A DNA stretch of 64,000 nucleotides from JAMXLO01 sp037201625 (GCA_037201625.1 JBBCGR010000004.1:1488001-1552000); one strand, 5' to 3'; numbered from the stretch's first letter, positions 17,121 to 26,611 are shown. Notes: generated by a model not told the origin, from the letters alone. Numbers and translations: made by a program.

Positions 17121-18944
17121 CTACTCCACCGTCACCGACTTGGCCAGATTGCGCGGCTGGTCGACGTCGGTGCCCTTCAGCACCGCGACGTGATACGCCA
17201 GCAACTGCACCGGGATCGCGTACAGGATCGGCGCCACGAACGGATCGACCGCGGGCAGCACGATCGTCTGCGCGGCGATCCCGCGCAGCTTGGCCGCCCC
17301 CGCCGCGTCGCTGAACACCACGATCTGGCCGCCGCGCGCCGCGGCCTCCTGCAAATTCGAGGCGGTCTTCTCGAACAGCGGCCCCGACGGCACGATCGAG
17401 ATCACCGGCACGTCCTTGTCGATCAGCGCGATCGGGCCGTGCTTCATCTCGCCGGCGGCATAGCCTTCGGCGTGGATGTAGCTGATCTCCTTCAGCTTCA
17501 GCGCGCCTTCCAGTGCGATCGGGAAGCAGTTCCCGCGACCGAGATACAGCACGTCGCGCGCCTGGGCGACGCGCTGTGCCAGCAGCTTGATCGCATCGTG
17601 CTGCTCCAGCACTTCGGCGGCACGGCTCGGAACCTCGAGCAGTGCCGCCGTCATCGCCGCCTCCTGCGCGGCCGAGATCGCGCCGCGCGCACGGCCGGCC
17701 GCGATCGCCAGGCAGGCGAGCACCGAAAGCTGCACGGTGAAGGCCTTGGTGCTGGCGACGCTCATCTCCGGGCCGGCCACCGTCTCCAGCACCGCGTCGG
17801 AGGCGCGCGCCATGCTGCTCTCGGGCACGTTGACGATCGACAGCACGTGCTGTCCCTGCTCCTGCATATACCGCAGCGCCGCCATCGTATCGGCGGTCTC
17901 GCCCGACTGGCTGACCAGGATGCCCAGGCCGCCCTTCGGCAACGGCGGTGCGCGATAGCGGAATTCGCTGGCCACGTCGGCATCGGTGTGGATGCGGGCG
18001 ATCGCCTCGAACCACCAGCGGCCGACCATGCCGGCATAGAACGCGCTGCCGCAGGCGCTGATGGTGATGCGCGGCACGGTGGCGAAATCGAACGGCAGGG
18101 CGGGCAGCGCCACCGCGCGCGTCGCCGGGTTCACCATGCGATGCAGTGTGTCGCCGATCACCGCAGGGTGCTCGTGCAACTCCTTTTCCATGAAGTGGCG
18201 GAAATTGCCCTTGCCGATCGCCGAGCCGGTGAGGCGGGTGAGCTTGACCTCGCGCTGCACCTCGCTGCCGTCGGGCCGGAAGAAGCGCGCGCCGCGGCGG
18301 TCCACCACGGTCCAGTCGCCGTCGCTGAGATAGGCGATGCGCTGCGTCAGCGGTGCCAGTGCCAGCCCGTCGGAGCCCACGAACATCTCGTCCTCGCCGA
18401 AGCCGACCGCGAGCGGCGCGCCATGCTGGGCGCCGACGATCAGTTCGGGATGGCCGGAGAAGATCATCGCCAGCGCATAGGCGCCCTGCAGGCGGCGGAA
18501 CGCGGCGCCCGCGGCCTCGATCGGGGGCATGCCGCGCTGCAGGTGCAGGTCGACAAGCTGCGCCACCGTCTCGGTGTCGGTCTCGGTGGAGAATTCCTGC
18601 CCCTCCGCCTCCAGTTCCGCGCGCAACTCGGCGTGGTTCTCGATGATGCCGTTATGCACGACGGACACGCGCGAGGTGCCGTGCGGATGGGCATTGCTCT
18701 CGGTCGGCGCGCCATGCGTCGCCCAGCGCGTGTGGCCGATTCCCGTGGTGCCGGCGAGGGGCGAGCGGTCCAGCACGGCCGCCAGGTTGCCGAGCTTGCC
18801 TTCGGCGCGCCGCCGATCGATGTGGCCGTTGACCAGCGTGGCTATGCCCGCACTGTCATAGCCGCGATATTCCAGCCGGCGCAGCGAGTCCAGGATCAGC
18901 GGCGCCGCCGCGCGCGCGCCGATGACGCCAACGATGCCGCACAT
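17121..18944 (-). CDS. glmS: Glutamine--fructose-6-phosphate aminotransferase (isomerizing)
   Basis: 607 residues, the usual length. It makes glucosamine 6-phosphate for peptidoglycan and lipopolysaccharide. The N-terminal MCGIVGVIG exposes the catalytic Cys after Met removal and is followed by LRRLEYRGYDSAGIA. HTRWATHGAPTESNAHPH and GIIENH belong to the glutaminase domain. Two SIS domains follow, with SACGSAFYAG, SQSGETADTMAALR, LYLGRGNCFPIALEGALKLKEISYIHAEGYAAGEMKHGPIALI and the C-terminal LAKSVTVE. It begins directly at the stop of glmU (TAG 18945-18947), forming a two-gene operon. Confidence 0.97.
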   Translation of the reverse strand: MCGIVGVIGARAAAPLILDSLRRLEYRGYDSAGIATLVNGHIDRRRAEGKLGNLAAVLDRSPLAGTTGIGHTRWATHGAPTESNAHPHGTSRVSVVHNGIIENHAELRAELEAEGQEFSTETDTETVAQLVDLHLQRGMPPIEAAGAAFRRLQGAYALAMIFSGHPELIVGAQHGAPLAVGFGEDEMFVGSDGLALAPLTQRIAYLSDGDWTVVDRRGARFFRPDGSEVQREVKLTRLTGSAIGKGNFRHFMEKELHEHPAVIGDTLHRMVNPATRAVALPALPFDFATVPRITISACGSAFYAGMVGRWWFEAIARIHTDADVASEFRYRAPPLPKGGLGILVSQSGETADTMAALRYMQEQGQHVLSIVNVPESSMARASDAVLETVAGPEMSVASTKAFTVQLSVLACLAIAAGRARGAISAAQEAAMTAALLEVPSRAAEVLEQHDAIKLLAQRVAQARDVLYLGRGNCFPIALEGALKLKEISYIHAEGYAAGEMKHGPIALIDKDVPVISIVPSGPLFEKTASNLQEAAARGGQIVVFSDAAGAAKLRGIAAQTIVLPAVDPFVAPILYAIPVQLLAYHVAVLKGTDVDQPRNLAKSVTVE

Positions 18945-20264
18945 CTACCGTCGCTTCCCTTGCAGTTTCGCGCGCATCGTGGCCGCGCGGCCGGGCTTGT
19001 TCGTCTGCTGCCCGCGCGCGATCGCCAGCGCGTCCGCCGGCACATCGTCGGTGATCACGCTGCCGGCCGCCACGATGGCGCCGTCGCCCACCGTGACCGG
19101 CGCCACCAGCGCGGTATCGGAGCCGATGAAGGCGCGCGCGCCGATCACCGTCCGATGCTTGTGCGTGCCGTCGTAATTGCAGGTGATGGTGCCGGCGCCG
19201 ATATTCGAGCCGGCACCGATGTCGGCATCGCCGAGATAGCTCAGATGGTTTGCCTTGGTGTCGGCGCCAAGGCGCGCGGCCTTCACCTCGACGAAGTTGC
19301 CGATATGCACCCGCTCGGCGAGGTCGGCGCCGGGCCGCAGGCGGGCATAGGGACCGATGATGCAGTCTGGGCCGATGCGGCAGCCCTCCAGGTGGCTGAA
19401 GGCACGGATCTGCACGCCGGAGGCGACCGTCACGCCGGGCCCGAACACCACGTTCGGCTCGATCGTCACGTCGGGCGCGAGATCGGTGTCGGTGCACAGG
19501 AACACCGAGCCAGGGTCGGTCATGGTGACGCCGCCCTCCATCGCGGCGGCGCGCAGCCAGGATTGCACCACCGCCTCCGCCGCCGCCAGTTCGGCGCGCG
19601 AGTTGACGCCGGCGAGTTCTTCGGCCGGGGCCTCCACCGCGGCGACCCGGCAGTCTTCGGCGCGTGCCAGCGCGACCGTGTCGGTCAGGTAGTATTCGCC
19701 CTTCGCGTTGTCGGCCCGCACGTCGCTCAGCCAGCGCAGCATGTCCGCCGACCCGGCGCTCAGTACGCCGGCGTTGCACAGCGTCACGGCGCGCTCGGCC
19801 TCGGTCGCGTCGATCCATTCGACGATGCGCTCGACATAGTCGCCTGCCGTCAGCAGGCGGCCATAGCGCGCCGGGTCGTGCGGGCGGAACGCCAGCAGCG
19901 CCAGGTCCGCGTCGCCGGCATCGCGCCGCTCCAGCAGGTCCCGCAGCGTCGCCGGCCGGATCAGCGGATTGTCGGCATAGAGAACCGTGACCTCGCCGTC
20001 GCCGAAATGCGCTGCCGCGCAGAGGGCCGCGTGCGCGGTGCCGAGGCGGTCCTGCTGCACCACGCAGGCATGCGGCTCGGCCTCCCGGCGGACCGCGTCC
20101 ATCGCCGGGCCGATCACGACGACGATCCGGTCGAACACCTGCTCGCAGCTTGCGAGAAGATGGCGCAACATGGTGCGGCCGGCGATCTTGTGCAGCGTCT
20201 TGGGCAGCGCCGATTTCATGCGCGTGCCGAAGCCGGCGGCCAGGATCACGGCGGTACGGTGCAT
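18945..20264 (-). CDS. glmU: Bifunctional UDP-N-acetylglucosamine diphosphorylase/glucosamine-1-phosphate N-acetyltransferase
   Basis: 439 residues, slightly short of the usual 450. N-terminal uridyltransferase: LAAGFGTRMKSALPKTLHKI, QQDRLGTAHA, and YADNPLI where many homologues have YGDxPL. The C-terminal half is a left-handed beta helix with hexad repeats and the acetyltransferase segments IGPYARLRPG, HIGNFVEVKAA, and NHLSYLGDADIGAGSNIGAGTITCNYDG. It yields UDP-GlcNAc. The operon order glmU-glmS places two steps of the same pathway together. Confidence 0.96.
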   Translation of the reverse strand: MHRTAVILAAGFGTRMKSALPKTLHKIAGRTMLRHLLASCEQVFDRIVVVIGPAMDAVRREAEPHACVVQQDRLGTAHAALCAAAHFGDGEVTVLYADNPLIRPATLRDLLERRDAGDADLALLAFRPHDPARYGRLLTAGDYVERIVEWIDATEAERAVTLCNAGVLSAGSADMLRWLSDVRADNAKGEYYLTDTVALARAEDCRVAAVEAPAEELAGVNSRAELAAAEAVVQSWLRAAAMEGGVTMTDPGSVFLCTDTDLAPDVTIEPNVVFGPGVTVASGVQIRAFSHLEGCRIGPDCIIGPYARLRPGADLAERVHIGNFVEVKAARLGADTKANHLSYLGDADIGAGSNIGAGTITCNYDGTHKHRTVIGARAFIGSDTALVAPVTVGDGAIVAAGSVITDDVPADALAIARGQQTNKPGRAATMRAKLQGKRR

Positions 20265-20380
20265 CGCTGTCCCTTGGGCAGAGCGTTGTTTCTCTGCTGT
20301 TCTTGTGGCGGCATGCGCTGTGCCATGTCAAAGCCTGCCGCTATCCTGCTGCTTCAATTCCCGTTTCGGAGTGCAACACC

Positions 20381-21031
20381 GTGACCCGCACCTTGCTGCT
20401 CGACCTCGACGGGACGCTGGTGCACACCGTTCCCGACCTTACCGCGGCGCTGAACCGGCTGATGGCCAGCCGGGGCCTCGCGGGTTTCACCGACGCCGAG
20501 ACCGCGCTGATGGTGGGCGACGGGGTGGGCAAGCTGGTGGAGCGCGCGCTGGCGGCGCGGGGGATGCCGTTCGACGCCAGTGCCGTCGTGGCGTTCTCGG
20601 CCGATTACGGCGCGCACACGGCCGATGCCAGCAGGCCTTATCCGGGCGTGGTCGAGACGCTGGGGGCGCTCGCCGGGGAGGGCTGGCGTTTCGCGGTCTG
20701 CACCAACAAGCCCGAGGCGGCGGCGCATACGCTGCTCGCGGCGCTGGGCCTGGCGGGCCATTTCGTGGCGATCGGCGGCGGCGACAGCTTCCCGGTGCGC
20801 AAGCCGGATCCGCAGCATCTGCTGGCGACCCTGGCGGCGGCGGGCGGCGATCCCGCGCAGGCGGTCATGGCGGGCGATCATGCCAACGACGTCGCCGCGG
20901 CGGGCGGGGCAGGGGTGCCGTGCGTCTTCGCCAGCTGGGGCTACGGGCCGCCGGCGATGGCGGCCGGCGCCGTCGCGGTCGCGCGGGATTTTCCGGAACT
21001 GGGCGCGATCGCCCGGCGCCTGCTGCGGTAG
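20381..21031 (+). CDS. gph: Phosphoglycolate phosphatase-like HAD hydrolase
   Basis: 216 residues. HAD motif I is DLDGTLVHT (about residues 7-15), motif II is VCTNKP, and motifs III/IV lie in VRKPDPQHL and AGDHANDVAAA. The cap domain (LMVGDGVGKLVERAL) is the type of phosphoglycolate phosphatases that clear 2-phosphoglycolate. The start is GTG 20381 with CGGAG upstream. It is divergent from glmU across 116 bases that must hold both promoters. Confidence 0.85.
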   Translation: MTRTLLLDLDGTLVHTVPDLTAALNRLMASRGLAGFTDAETALMVGDGVGKLVERALAARGMPFDASAVVAFSADYGAHTADASRPYPGVVETLGALAGEGWRFAVCTNKPEAAAHTLLAALGLAGHFVAIGGGDSFPVRKPDPQHLLATLAAAGGDPAQAVMAGDHANDVAAAGGAGVPCVFASWGYGPPAMAAGAVAVARDFPELGAIARRLLR

Positions 21032-21082
21032 CGCGGCTGCTGCGGCGGGTGCCTGCTGCGGTAGAGTGCGCTGCTGCGGTAG
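21020..21082 (+). repeat. Short imperfect tandem repeat at the end of gph
   Basis: CTGCTGCGGTAG occurs at 21020-21031, 21053-21064 and 21071-21082; the first copy forms the last codons and stop of gph. The spacers are related G/C/T-rich sequence. It looks like local slippage duplication of the gene end. Confidence 0.55.
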
Positions 21083-21128
21083 CGGTATCTGGTTCGATAG
21101 CGCGCTTGCTGCGACGGCGGGACCCGCG

Positions 21129-22703
21129 TCAGTGCGCGCCGGCGCCACCACCGCCGGCCGAGCGCCGCATCAGCACGGCCGAGCCGATGGCCAGCAGCAG
21201 CGCGCATCCCATCATGAAGAACGTGTCCCCGTACGCGAGGAAATACGCCTGCGCCCGCACCGTGCGTCCCACGGCGATCACCGCGCTGTGCCACGCGGTC
21301 GCCGGATCGGCGGTGCCCGACGCCATGAAGTACCGCTGCAACGCCGCCAGCCGCTGCCGGGTGGCCTCATCGAACAGCGAGACCGAGGGGGTGATGATCG
21401 CGGAGTGGAACTGCTCGCGCCGCGTCAGCAGCGTCTGCAACATCGCGATGCCGATCGAGCCGCCGAGATTGCGCATCATGTTGAACAGCGCGGAAGCCGA
21501 GCCGGCATTCTCCTGCTCCATCCCGCTGGTCGCCAGGACCGACAGCGGGGTCATCACCAGGGCCTGGCCGACCGCGCGGATCAGGTTCGGCACCAGAAGC
21601 TGGTCGCCGGCGTAATCCCGGTTGATCCCGATGTTCAGGAAGCAGCTTGCGGCGAACAGCAGCAGCCCGACCGCCACCAGCGCCCGTGGATCGAATCGCC
21701 GCATCAGCCGCGGCAGGAAGGGGATCAGCACAAGCTGCGGCAGCCCGGTCCAGGCCAGCACCTCACCCACCTGCTCCGAGTTGTAGCCCTGCATGCGCGA
21801 CAGGTAGTCGGGCAGCAGGTACACCGAACCATACAGCGCCATGCCGAGGATCACGTTGCTGACACTGCCGAGACCGAAATTGCGCCGCAGCAGCAGGCGC
21901 AGGTTGAGCAGCGGGCGCTCCGTGGTCAGCTCGATCCAGATGAACAGCGACAGGGCGATGGCGGCGACGATCGACAGGCGCAGGATCAGGGTCGAGCCGA
22001 ACCAGTCGTCCTTGTTGCCCTCCTCCAGCACCGTCTGGAGTGACGCCAGCCCGATCGCCAGCGTGGCGATGCCGGCCCAGTCGCCATGGCGCAGCAGGCC
22101 AAGCTGCATCGGCGCGCGCGGCAGGGACGGGATCAGCGCTGCCAGCATGATCGCGCCGGGCACCAGGTTCACGTAGAAGATGTACTGCCAGCCATAGGTC
22201 TCCGTCAGGTAGCCGCCGATCGTCGGGCCGATCGCGGGGGCGAAGGTCGCCGACAGCGCGAACATGGCCATGCCGATCGGCTGTTTCGATCGCGGCAGCA
22301 TGGTCAGCGTGATGGTGAAGGCGAGCGGGATCAGCACGCCGCCGAAGAAGCCCTGCAATGCGCGCAGCACGATCATCTGCTGGAGATTGCCGGCGAAGGC
22401 GCAGGCGACCGACATCACCAGAAACAGCACGGTGTTCGCCAGCAGGTAGCGCCGCAGCGAGAACACCGGGGCCAGGAAGCCGGTCAGCGGGATCACCACG
22501 ATCTCCGCCACCAGGTAGGAGGTTGAGATCCAGCCGCCATCATCGATGCCGGCGCCGATCGCGCCCTGGATGTCGGGCAGCGAGGCGTTGGTGATCTGGA
22601 TGTTCAGCACGGCGATGAAGGCGCCGATGATGGACCCGCCGACGGCGAGCCAGACCTTCATCCCGGTCGGCGGCTCCGGGGCGGCGATGATGTCGCGAGC
22701 CAT
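21129..22703 (-). CDS. MFS drug efflux transporter, DHA2 family (EmrB/QacA type)
   Basis: 524 residues with about 14 predicted membrane helices. Family motifs: LNIQITNASLPDIQGAIGAGIDDGGWISTSYLVAEIV in the first loop, LRALQGFFGGVLIPLAFT, and the motif C-like stretch FALSATFAPAIGPTIGGYLT. It exports drugs or organic anions by proton antiport. It lies 9 bases downstream of the membrane-fusion gene; together they form an EmrAB-like pump that normally needs a TolC-type outer-membrane channel, which is not in this window. Confidence 0.92.
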   Translation of the reverse strand: MARDIIAAPEPPTGMKVWLAVGGSIIGAFIAVLNIQITNASLPDIQGAIGAGIDDGGWISTSYLVAEIVVIPLTGFLAPVFSLRRYLLANTVLFLVMSVACAFAGNLQQMIVLRALQGFFGGVLIPLAFTITLTMLPRSKQPIGMAMFALSATFAPAIGPTIGGYLTETYGWQYIFYVNLVPGAIMLAALIPSLPRAPMQLGLLRHGDWAGIATLAIGLASLQTVLEEGNKDDWFGSTLILRLSIVAAIALSLFIWIELTTERPLLNLRLLLRRNFGLGSVSNVILGMALYGSVYLLPDYLSRMQGYNSEQVGEVLAWTGLPQLVLIPFLPRLMRRFDPRALVAVGLLLFAASCFLNIGINRDYAGDQLLVPNLIRAVGQALVMTPLSVLATSGMEQENAGSASALFNMMRNLGGSIGIAMLQTLLTRREQFHSAIITPSVSLFDEATRQRLAALQRYFMASGTADPATAWHSAVIAVGRTVRAQAYFLAYGDTFFMMGCALLLAIGSAVLMRRSAGGGGAGAH

Positions 22704-22712
22704 GGCACCGCC

Positions 22713-23804
22713 TCAGCGCGTATCGATGGTGGGTTCGACCGACATGCCCGGCCGCAGCATGCCGGCCAGCGTGTCGTCGCGGCGCAGGGCGATCTTCACC
22801 GGGATGCGCTGCACGACCTTGGTGAAATTGCCGGTCGCGTTGTCCGGCGGCAGCAGCGCGAATTGCTGGCCGCTCGCCGGGGCGATGCTGTCCACCACGC
22901 CGTGCACCACGCGCCCGGGGTAGGTATCGACGTCGATCTCCACCTTCTGGCCGGGCCGCACGTTGGTGAGCTGGGTTTCCTTGTAGTTGGCGACGACATA
23001 GACCGCGTGCAGCGGCACGACCGCCATCAGCTGCGTGCCGGGCTGGACATACTGCCCGACCCGCAGCGTCCGCGCGGCGATGGTGCCGTCATCCGGCGCG
23101 GTGATCGTGGCGTAGCTCAAATTCAGCCGTGCCTGCTGTTCCACCGCGCCGGCATGCTGCAGTGCCGCCTGCGCCTCCGCCTCTCCGGTTTTCAGCACGG
23201 CGACCTGCTGCTGCGCGCTGGTCAGCGCGGCGTGGGCGCGCTGGGTATCGGCGGTGCGCTGCAGCAGCAGCGCCTGGGTCTGCTGCGCCTGCTGGAGGCT
23301 GCCGGCGCCGGTCTGCGCCAGGCTGCTGTAACGCTTCTGATCCTGCGCCGCGAAGGTTGCCGCGGCCTCGGCCGAGCCGAGTTGCGCCGTCGCCTGGTCG
23401 ATCAGCGACTGCTGCAGGTCGAGCTGGGCATGCAGGTTGGCAACCTTGTGGGCCGCCGCGGTGCGATCCGCCACCGCCTGGTCGAGCGCCGTGCGCAGGT
23501 CGCGATCGTCGATCCGCGCCAGCACCTGGCCCGCCTTCACCTTCTCGTTGTCGGCGACCTCCACCGCGGCGATGTAGCCCGGCACCCGCGGCGCGATGAT
23601 GATCGAATCCGCCTGGACATAGGCATCGTCCGTCTCCACCAGGAACCGGCCGACCTCCCAGTAGCGCACGCCGTACGTGGCGGCCGCGGCAAGGCCGAGC
23701 AGGGCGGCCAGGCCGATGAGGACCTGCCGCAGCGTTATCGGACGACGGCCCTGGCGGACCTTGCCGGCGTCCACGCCAGGGGCGCGTTCGATCACATCGC
23801 TCAT
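22713..23804 (-). CDS. HlyD/EmrA-type membrane fusion protein
   Basis: 363 residues: cytoplasmic N-terminus, one membrane helix (VLIGLAALLGLAAAATYGV, about 29-47), the lipoyl-like half TDDAYVQADSIIIAPRVPGYIAAVEVADNEKVKAGQVLARID, a long coiled-coil hairpin (about 100-210, QAVADRTAAAHKVANLHAQL onwards), and the barrel part with ITAPDDGTIAARTLRVGQYVQPG. It bridges the inner-membrane pump encoded downstream with an outer-membrane channel. Confidence 0.92.
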   Translation of the reverse strand: MSDVIERAPGVDAGKVRQGRRPITLRQVLIGLAALLGLAAAATYGVRYWEVGRFLVETDDAYVQADSIIIAPRVPGYIAAVEVADNEKVKAGQVLARIDDRDLRTALDQAVADRTAAAHKVANLHAQLDLQQSLIDQATAQLGSAEAAATFAAQDQKRYSSLAQTGAGSLQQAQQTQALLLQRTADTQRAHAALTSAQQQVAVLKTGEAEAQAALQHAGAVEQQARLNLSYATITAPDDGTIAARTLRVGQYVQPGTQLMAVVPLHAVYVVANYKETQLTNVRPGQKVEIDVDTYPGRVVHGVVDSIAPASGQQFALLPPDNATGNFTKVVQRIPVKIALRRDDTLAGMLRPGMSVEPTIDTR

Positions 23805-23973
23805 TGGTATCTTGCCTCACTCCTCAGCAAGGCAGCAGTGCTGCCCTTTGCGGAGAAGGTGGGGATGCGGGTGGAAGAAGATTAACCCGATCACCAGATA
23901 TGAGTGTTGCCGGATCAGGCGAGATGGGGCGCGGCGTTGGTGAGGGGCGCAGCGTTGAGTGGCGAGCGTCGCG

Positions 23974-24849
23974 TTACGGACGCGGCGCCCGTGCCACTTC
24001 GGTGGGGGTCACGGTCGGGGCGGCGCTGGTCAGGTACATGGTGGCGAGGCCGAACCAGCGGGTCTGGAACGCGATGCGCACCGGTAGGGTGGGCGCGCCG
24101 GGCACGGCCGGGGCGAACCACGCCGAGCCCCGCAGCGGCTGGCGATGCTCGGGGTTGGTGTCGCCGATCAGGAAGCCGGCGAGCGCGCGACCCTCGAAGT
24201 CGCAGCGCAGGGTGGGTCCGCTGAACGTCGAGCGGTCGGTCGGCTCGAGGCGCTCGGACCCGCCGGTGCGGGCCGACACCTCCAGCACGCGCCGGCCATC
24301 GTAGGTGCGGACTGAGGTGTCGCAGCTATGCTCGCGCTCCACCCGGCGCATGAGTTGGGCGAGGGCGCTCAGCGTATCCATGGTGTGGAGCTGCAATTCG
24401 GTGGGCACGGGCTCGCGCTCGGTCTCCTGCGGCGGCTGCAGCACGCGCACCTGCGGCTGGCCGTGCTCGTATTCGATCAGGGTGCGGCGTGCCCGCCCGC
24501 GCCACACGCCATCGCCCGAGAACTCGAGCGGGGCCGCCTGGTCGTCCTGCCAGACGCCGCGCACGGCGTTCACCTGGCTGCCGCGGTAGAAGAGCCCGAC
24601 CAGGCCGGTGGTGTGGTAGTTGACGTCGACCTGGTAGGTCCACGGACCGAGGCCGAGGGCGACCTGCATCTGCATGACTTCGATGCCGGCGGCGTAGGTG
24701 TCGTAGCCGAGTTTGACCTGGGAGACCGTTGCCTGGGAGACCGAGGCCTGGGTGGCGGGTGGCTGGGGCGCTGCCTGGGGCGCCTGGGCCTGCGCCGCTG
24801 CTCCCGTCAGGAGGGATGTGCCGAGGGTTGTCGCGGCGAGCCAGCGCAT
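23974..24849 (-). CDS. DUF3108-like exported protein
   Basis: 291 residues. The signal peptide (WLAATTLGTSLLTGAAAQAQA) is followed by a Gln/Ala/Pro-rich linker and a beta-rich domain, VKLGYDTYAAGIEVMQMQVAL onwards, typical of DUF3108 proteins, which are predicted periplasmic or outer-membrane-associated beta proteins of unknown function. It lies alone between the EmrAB-like pair and tRNA-Lys. Confidence 0.75.
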   Translation of the reverse strand: MRWLAATTLGTSLLTGAAAQAQAPQAAPQPPATQASVSQATVSQVKLGYDTYAAGIEVMQMQVALGLGPWTYQVDVNYHTTGLVGLFYRGSQVNAVRGVWQDDQAAPLEFSGDGVWRGRARRTLIEYEHGQPQVRVLQPPQETEREPVPTELQLHTMDTLSALAQLMRRVEREHSCDTSVRTYDGRRVLEVSARTGGSERLEPTDRSTFSGPTLRCDFEGRALAGFLIGDTNPEHRQPLRGSAWFAPAVPGAPTLPVRIAFQTRWFGLATMYLTSAAPTVTPTEVARAPRP

Positions 24850-24934
24850 GGCGTCATGTTGCGCCGCAGCGAAGCGCTAGGCAAGGGGCGGGCGTATTGA
24901 CCGGGCCAAGGCTTGGCGCTCTAAGGCGGCCGAG

Positions 24935-25010
24935 GAGCCCGTAGCTCAGGTGGTAGAGCACGAGACTTTTAATCTTGGGGTCGTGGGTTCGAGTCCCACC
25001 GGGCTCACCA
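24935..25010 (+). tRNA. tRNA-Lys (anticodon UUU)
   Basis: A 76-base cloverleaf with encoded CCA: acceptor GAGCCCG/CGGGCTC, D-arm TAGCTCAGGTGGTAGAGCA, anticodon stem CGAGA/TCTTG with loop CTTTTAA (anticodon TTT at 24968-24970), variable GGGTC, T-arm GTGGGTTCGAGTCCCAC. Its 3' end is the likely bacterial attachment site of the prophage that starts directly after it. Confidence 0.97.
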
Positions 25011-25168
25011 ATTTACCAAGAATACCAACAACTTATCGTTTCAGTTCCAGAGTGACAGTTTCCAGTTTCCGAAATGGTTTCCGAAACTCTGGAAACTGTC
25101 AGCCGTGCGGTGCTGCGCCGGGCTGACACGCCGAAAAAAGTCTTGGGGTAGGCAGCCGAAACACCGCA
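24985..25168. other. Probable attL region (tRNA-Lys 3' end plus phage arm)
   Basis: The tRNA 3' half is intact and the integrase gene ends about 160 bases away, pointing at it. Between them lies an elaborate inverted repeat: TGACAGTTTCCAG (25053-25065) and CTGGAAACTGTCA (25089-25101), perfect over 13 bases, with an inner AGTTTC/GAAACT pair and two TTTCCGAAA copies. Such arm-type or excision-factor sites are expected next to a tyrosine integrase. The matching attR is outside the window, so the core cannot be delimited. Confidence 0.6.
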
Positions 25169-26350
25169 TCACACCGCCTCGGCAGGACCGCGTTTTGCCC
25201 GTGCACGCTTCGGCGCGGCAGATGACAGCCGCACGATGTTGCTGCTGCTTTGTGCGGACGCAGCGCCGGTTTCCCATGCCAGCATGCCGGCCAGCGCGAC
25301 CTCGCTCCGGCGGGGCAGATAGGTGTCCACAATCTTCTGCGCATAGTCGATCGACCATCCTGCAACGGCCGCGATCTGCGGCGTTGTGACGCCAGCCTCG
25401 GCCATGCGGACGACGCCGGTGCGGCGAAGGTCGCGACGCTGGCGGTGTTGCTTGGCTAGTTCGGCACGCACCTTGTCCTTTGACCAGCCGAGGCGGAAAT
25501 ACCGGCGCGCCTGCCGCAGTGCCAGCCGCCGCATGGTGGCATCCCACTTGCGCGAGAAATTCCGCCGCGACCAGGGCCGGCCTGTCGGGCTCGGGACCAG
25601 CAACAGTCCGCCGGTCTTGTCGGCGAGGCGAGCGCGCAACAGCGGTTCCAAGTTCCGGTGCACCGGGACCAACAATAGCTCGTTGGTCCGGTCTTTCGTC
25701 TTCTGCTGGCGCAATGCGATGAACAGCCTGCCGTCACGTTCCTCGACCTGCCCGCGCGTCATCGCCAGCACGTCAGAGAGGCGTTGCAGGGTGTAGAGCA
25801 TCAGCATGAAGCCAAGCCGCAAGCGGTCCTGCGGTGCGGCGCCGAGGAACTCAGCCTCGAAATCAGGGGTCCAGACTTGATCGCGAGGTTTGGTTGGAAG
25901 CAGGCCCGGTCGCGCGAGCGGATTTGCTGGGATCAGTTCCTGCTTCACTGCGACGCCGAACAAGATGCGCAGCATAACCAGGATGAAATTCGCCTTGCGG
26001 GGATGGTCTCGGTAGTCGGCCTTGATCTGCTCGGCGTAGCGCGGGCGGAACTCACTGACGGCGAGATCGCCCCACTCTGAGCGGATCAGGTCGAGATACG
26101 AGCCGTAGTTCTCCTTGGTGCCTGGTGCCAGCTTGGCCCAGGCGGCGCTCGCCCGATAGTCACGGACAAGAGCGGCAATTGATCCAGCGGCGAGGCCCGC
26201 TGGCGGCACGACTGTTGCGCGTGCCAGAGCGGCGGCACGATCGGTGCCGAGCGATCGGCCCGTCTTGCGATCGTAGTAGTAAATCCTGGTCGACCCGTCG
26301 GCCATCGTCTTTGTGATCGGCTTAACGCCGGTGATGCGGGGGCGTGCCAT
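25169..26350 (-). CDS. Phage tyrosine integrase
   Basis: 393 residues. Catalytic residues visible: Arg190 (YTLQRLSDVL), Lys near 217-219 in the beta hairpin QQKTKD, Arg306 and Arg309 (RRDLRRTGVVR; the usual first His is Arg), Trp332 (AGWS) and the nucleophile Tyr344 (VDTYLPR). The N-terminal 60-150 region resembles the SAM-like core-binding domain. ATG 26350 has GGAG about 9 bases upstream. It catalyses integration at tRNA-Lys and, with an accessory factor, excision. It is the last gene of the leftward operon. Confidence 0.93.
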   Translation of the reverse strand: MARPRITGVKPITKTMADGSTRIYYYDRKTGRSLGTDRAAALARATVVPPAGLAAGSIAALVRDYRASAAWAKLAPGTKENYGSYLDLIRSEWGDLAVSEFRPRYAEQIKADYRDHPRKANFILVMLRILFGVAVKQELIPANPLARPGLLPTKPRDQVWTPDFEAEFLGAAPQDRLRLGFMLMLYTLQRLSDVLAMTRGQVEERDGRLFIALRQQKTKDRTNELLLVPVHRNLEPLLRARLADKTGGLLLVPSPTGRPWSRRNFSRKWDATMRRLALRQARRYFRLGWSKDKVRAELAKQHRQRRDLRRTGVVRMAEAGVTTPQIAAVAGWSIDYAQKIVDTYLPRRSEVALAGMLAWETGAASAQSSSNIVRLSSAAPKRARAKRGPAEAV

Positions 26351-26356
26351 CTGGCG

Positions 26357-26611
26357 TTACTCCTGCGCGCTCGGGGGGCGAACGGCGGCGTCGATCAGGG
26401 ACGCACGTACGGCCGGCGGGCACGTGGAAAGCAGGGTCAGCAAGGCGATGGTCTCGCCGGCGACCTTCGATTCGCCGCCGACCTGGCGTTGCACGCGCCG
26501 CAGGATGACTGCATGGTCGCCCGGGTCGCCGAGCTGACGCAGCAACCGGGCAAATGCGGACTGCGACAGGCCGAGATCGTCAAGTGTCGCCCGAAACGCC
26601 ACGGCATCCAT
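26357..26611 (-). CDS. Small phage protein with XRE-like helix-turn-helix start
   Basis: 84 residues. FRATLDDLGLSQSAFARLLRQLG (about 7-29) has the pattern of the first helices of a Cro/CI-like HTH. AGGAGG stands 5-8 bases before the ATG at 26611. Placed directly before the integrase gene (6-base gap), it may act as excisionase or regulator; this is inferred only from position. Confidence 0.65.
   Translation of the reverse strand: MDAVAFRATLDDLGLSQSAFARLLRQLGDPGDHAVILRRVQRQVGGESKVAGETIALLTLLSTCPPAVRASLIDAAVRPPSAQE

Noticed and set aside
18945..20380. glmS ribozyme-type riboswitch
   Set aside because: glmS starts directly at the stop of glmU, leaving no leader; no matching structure elsewhere in the gap.
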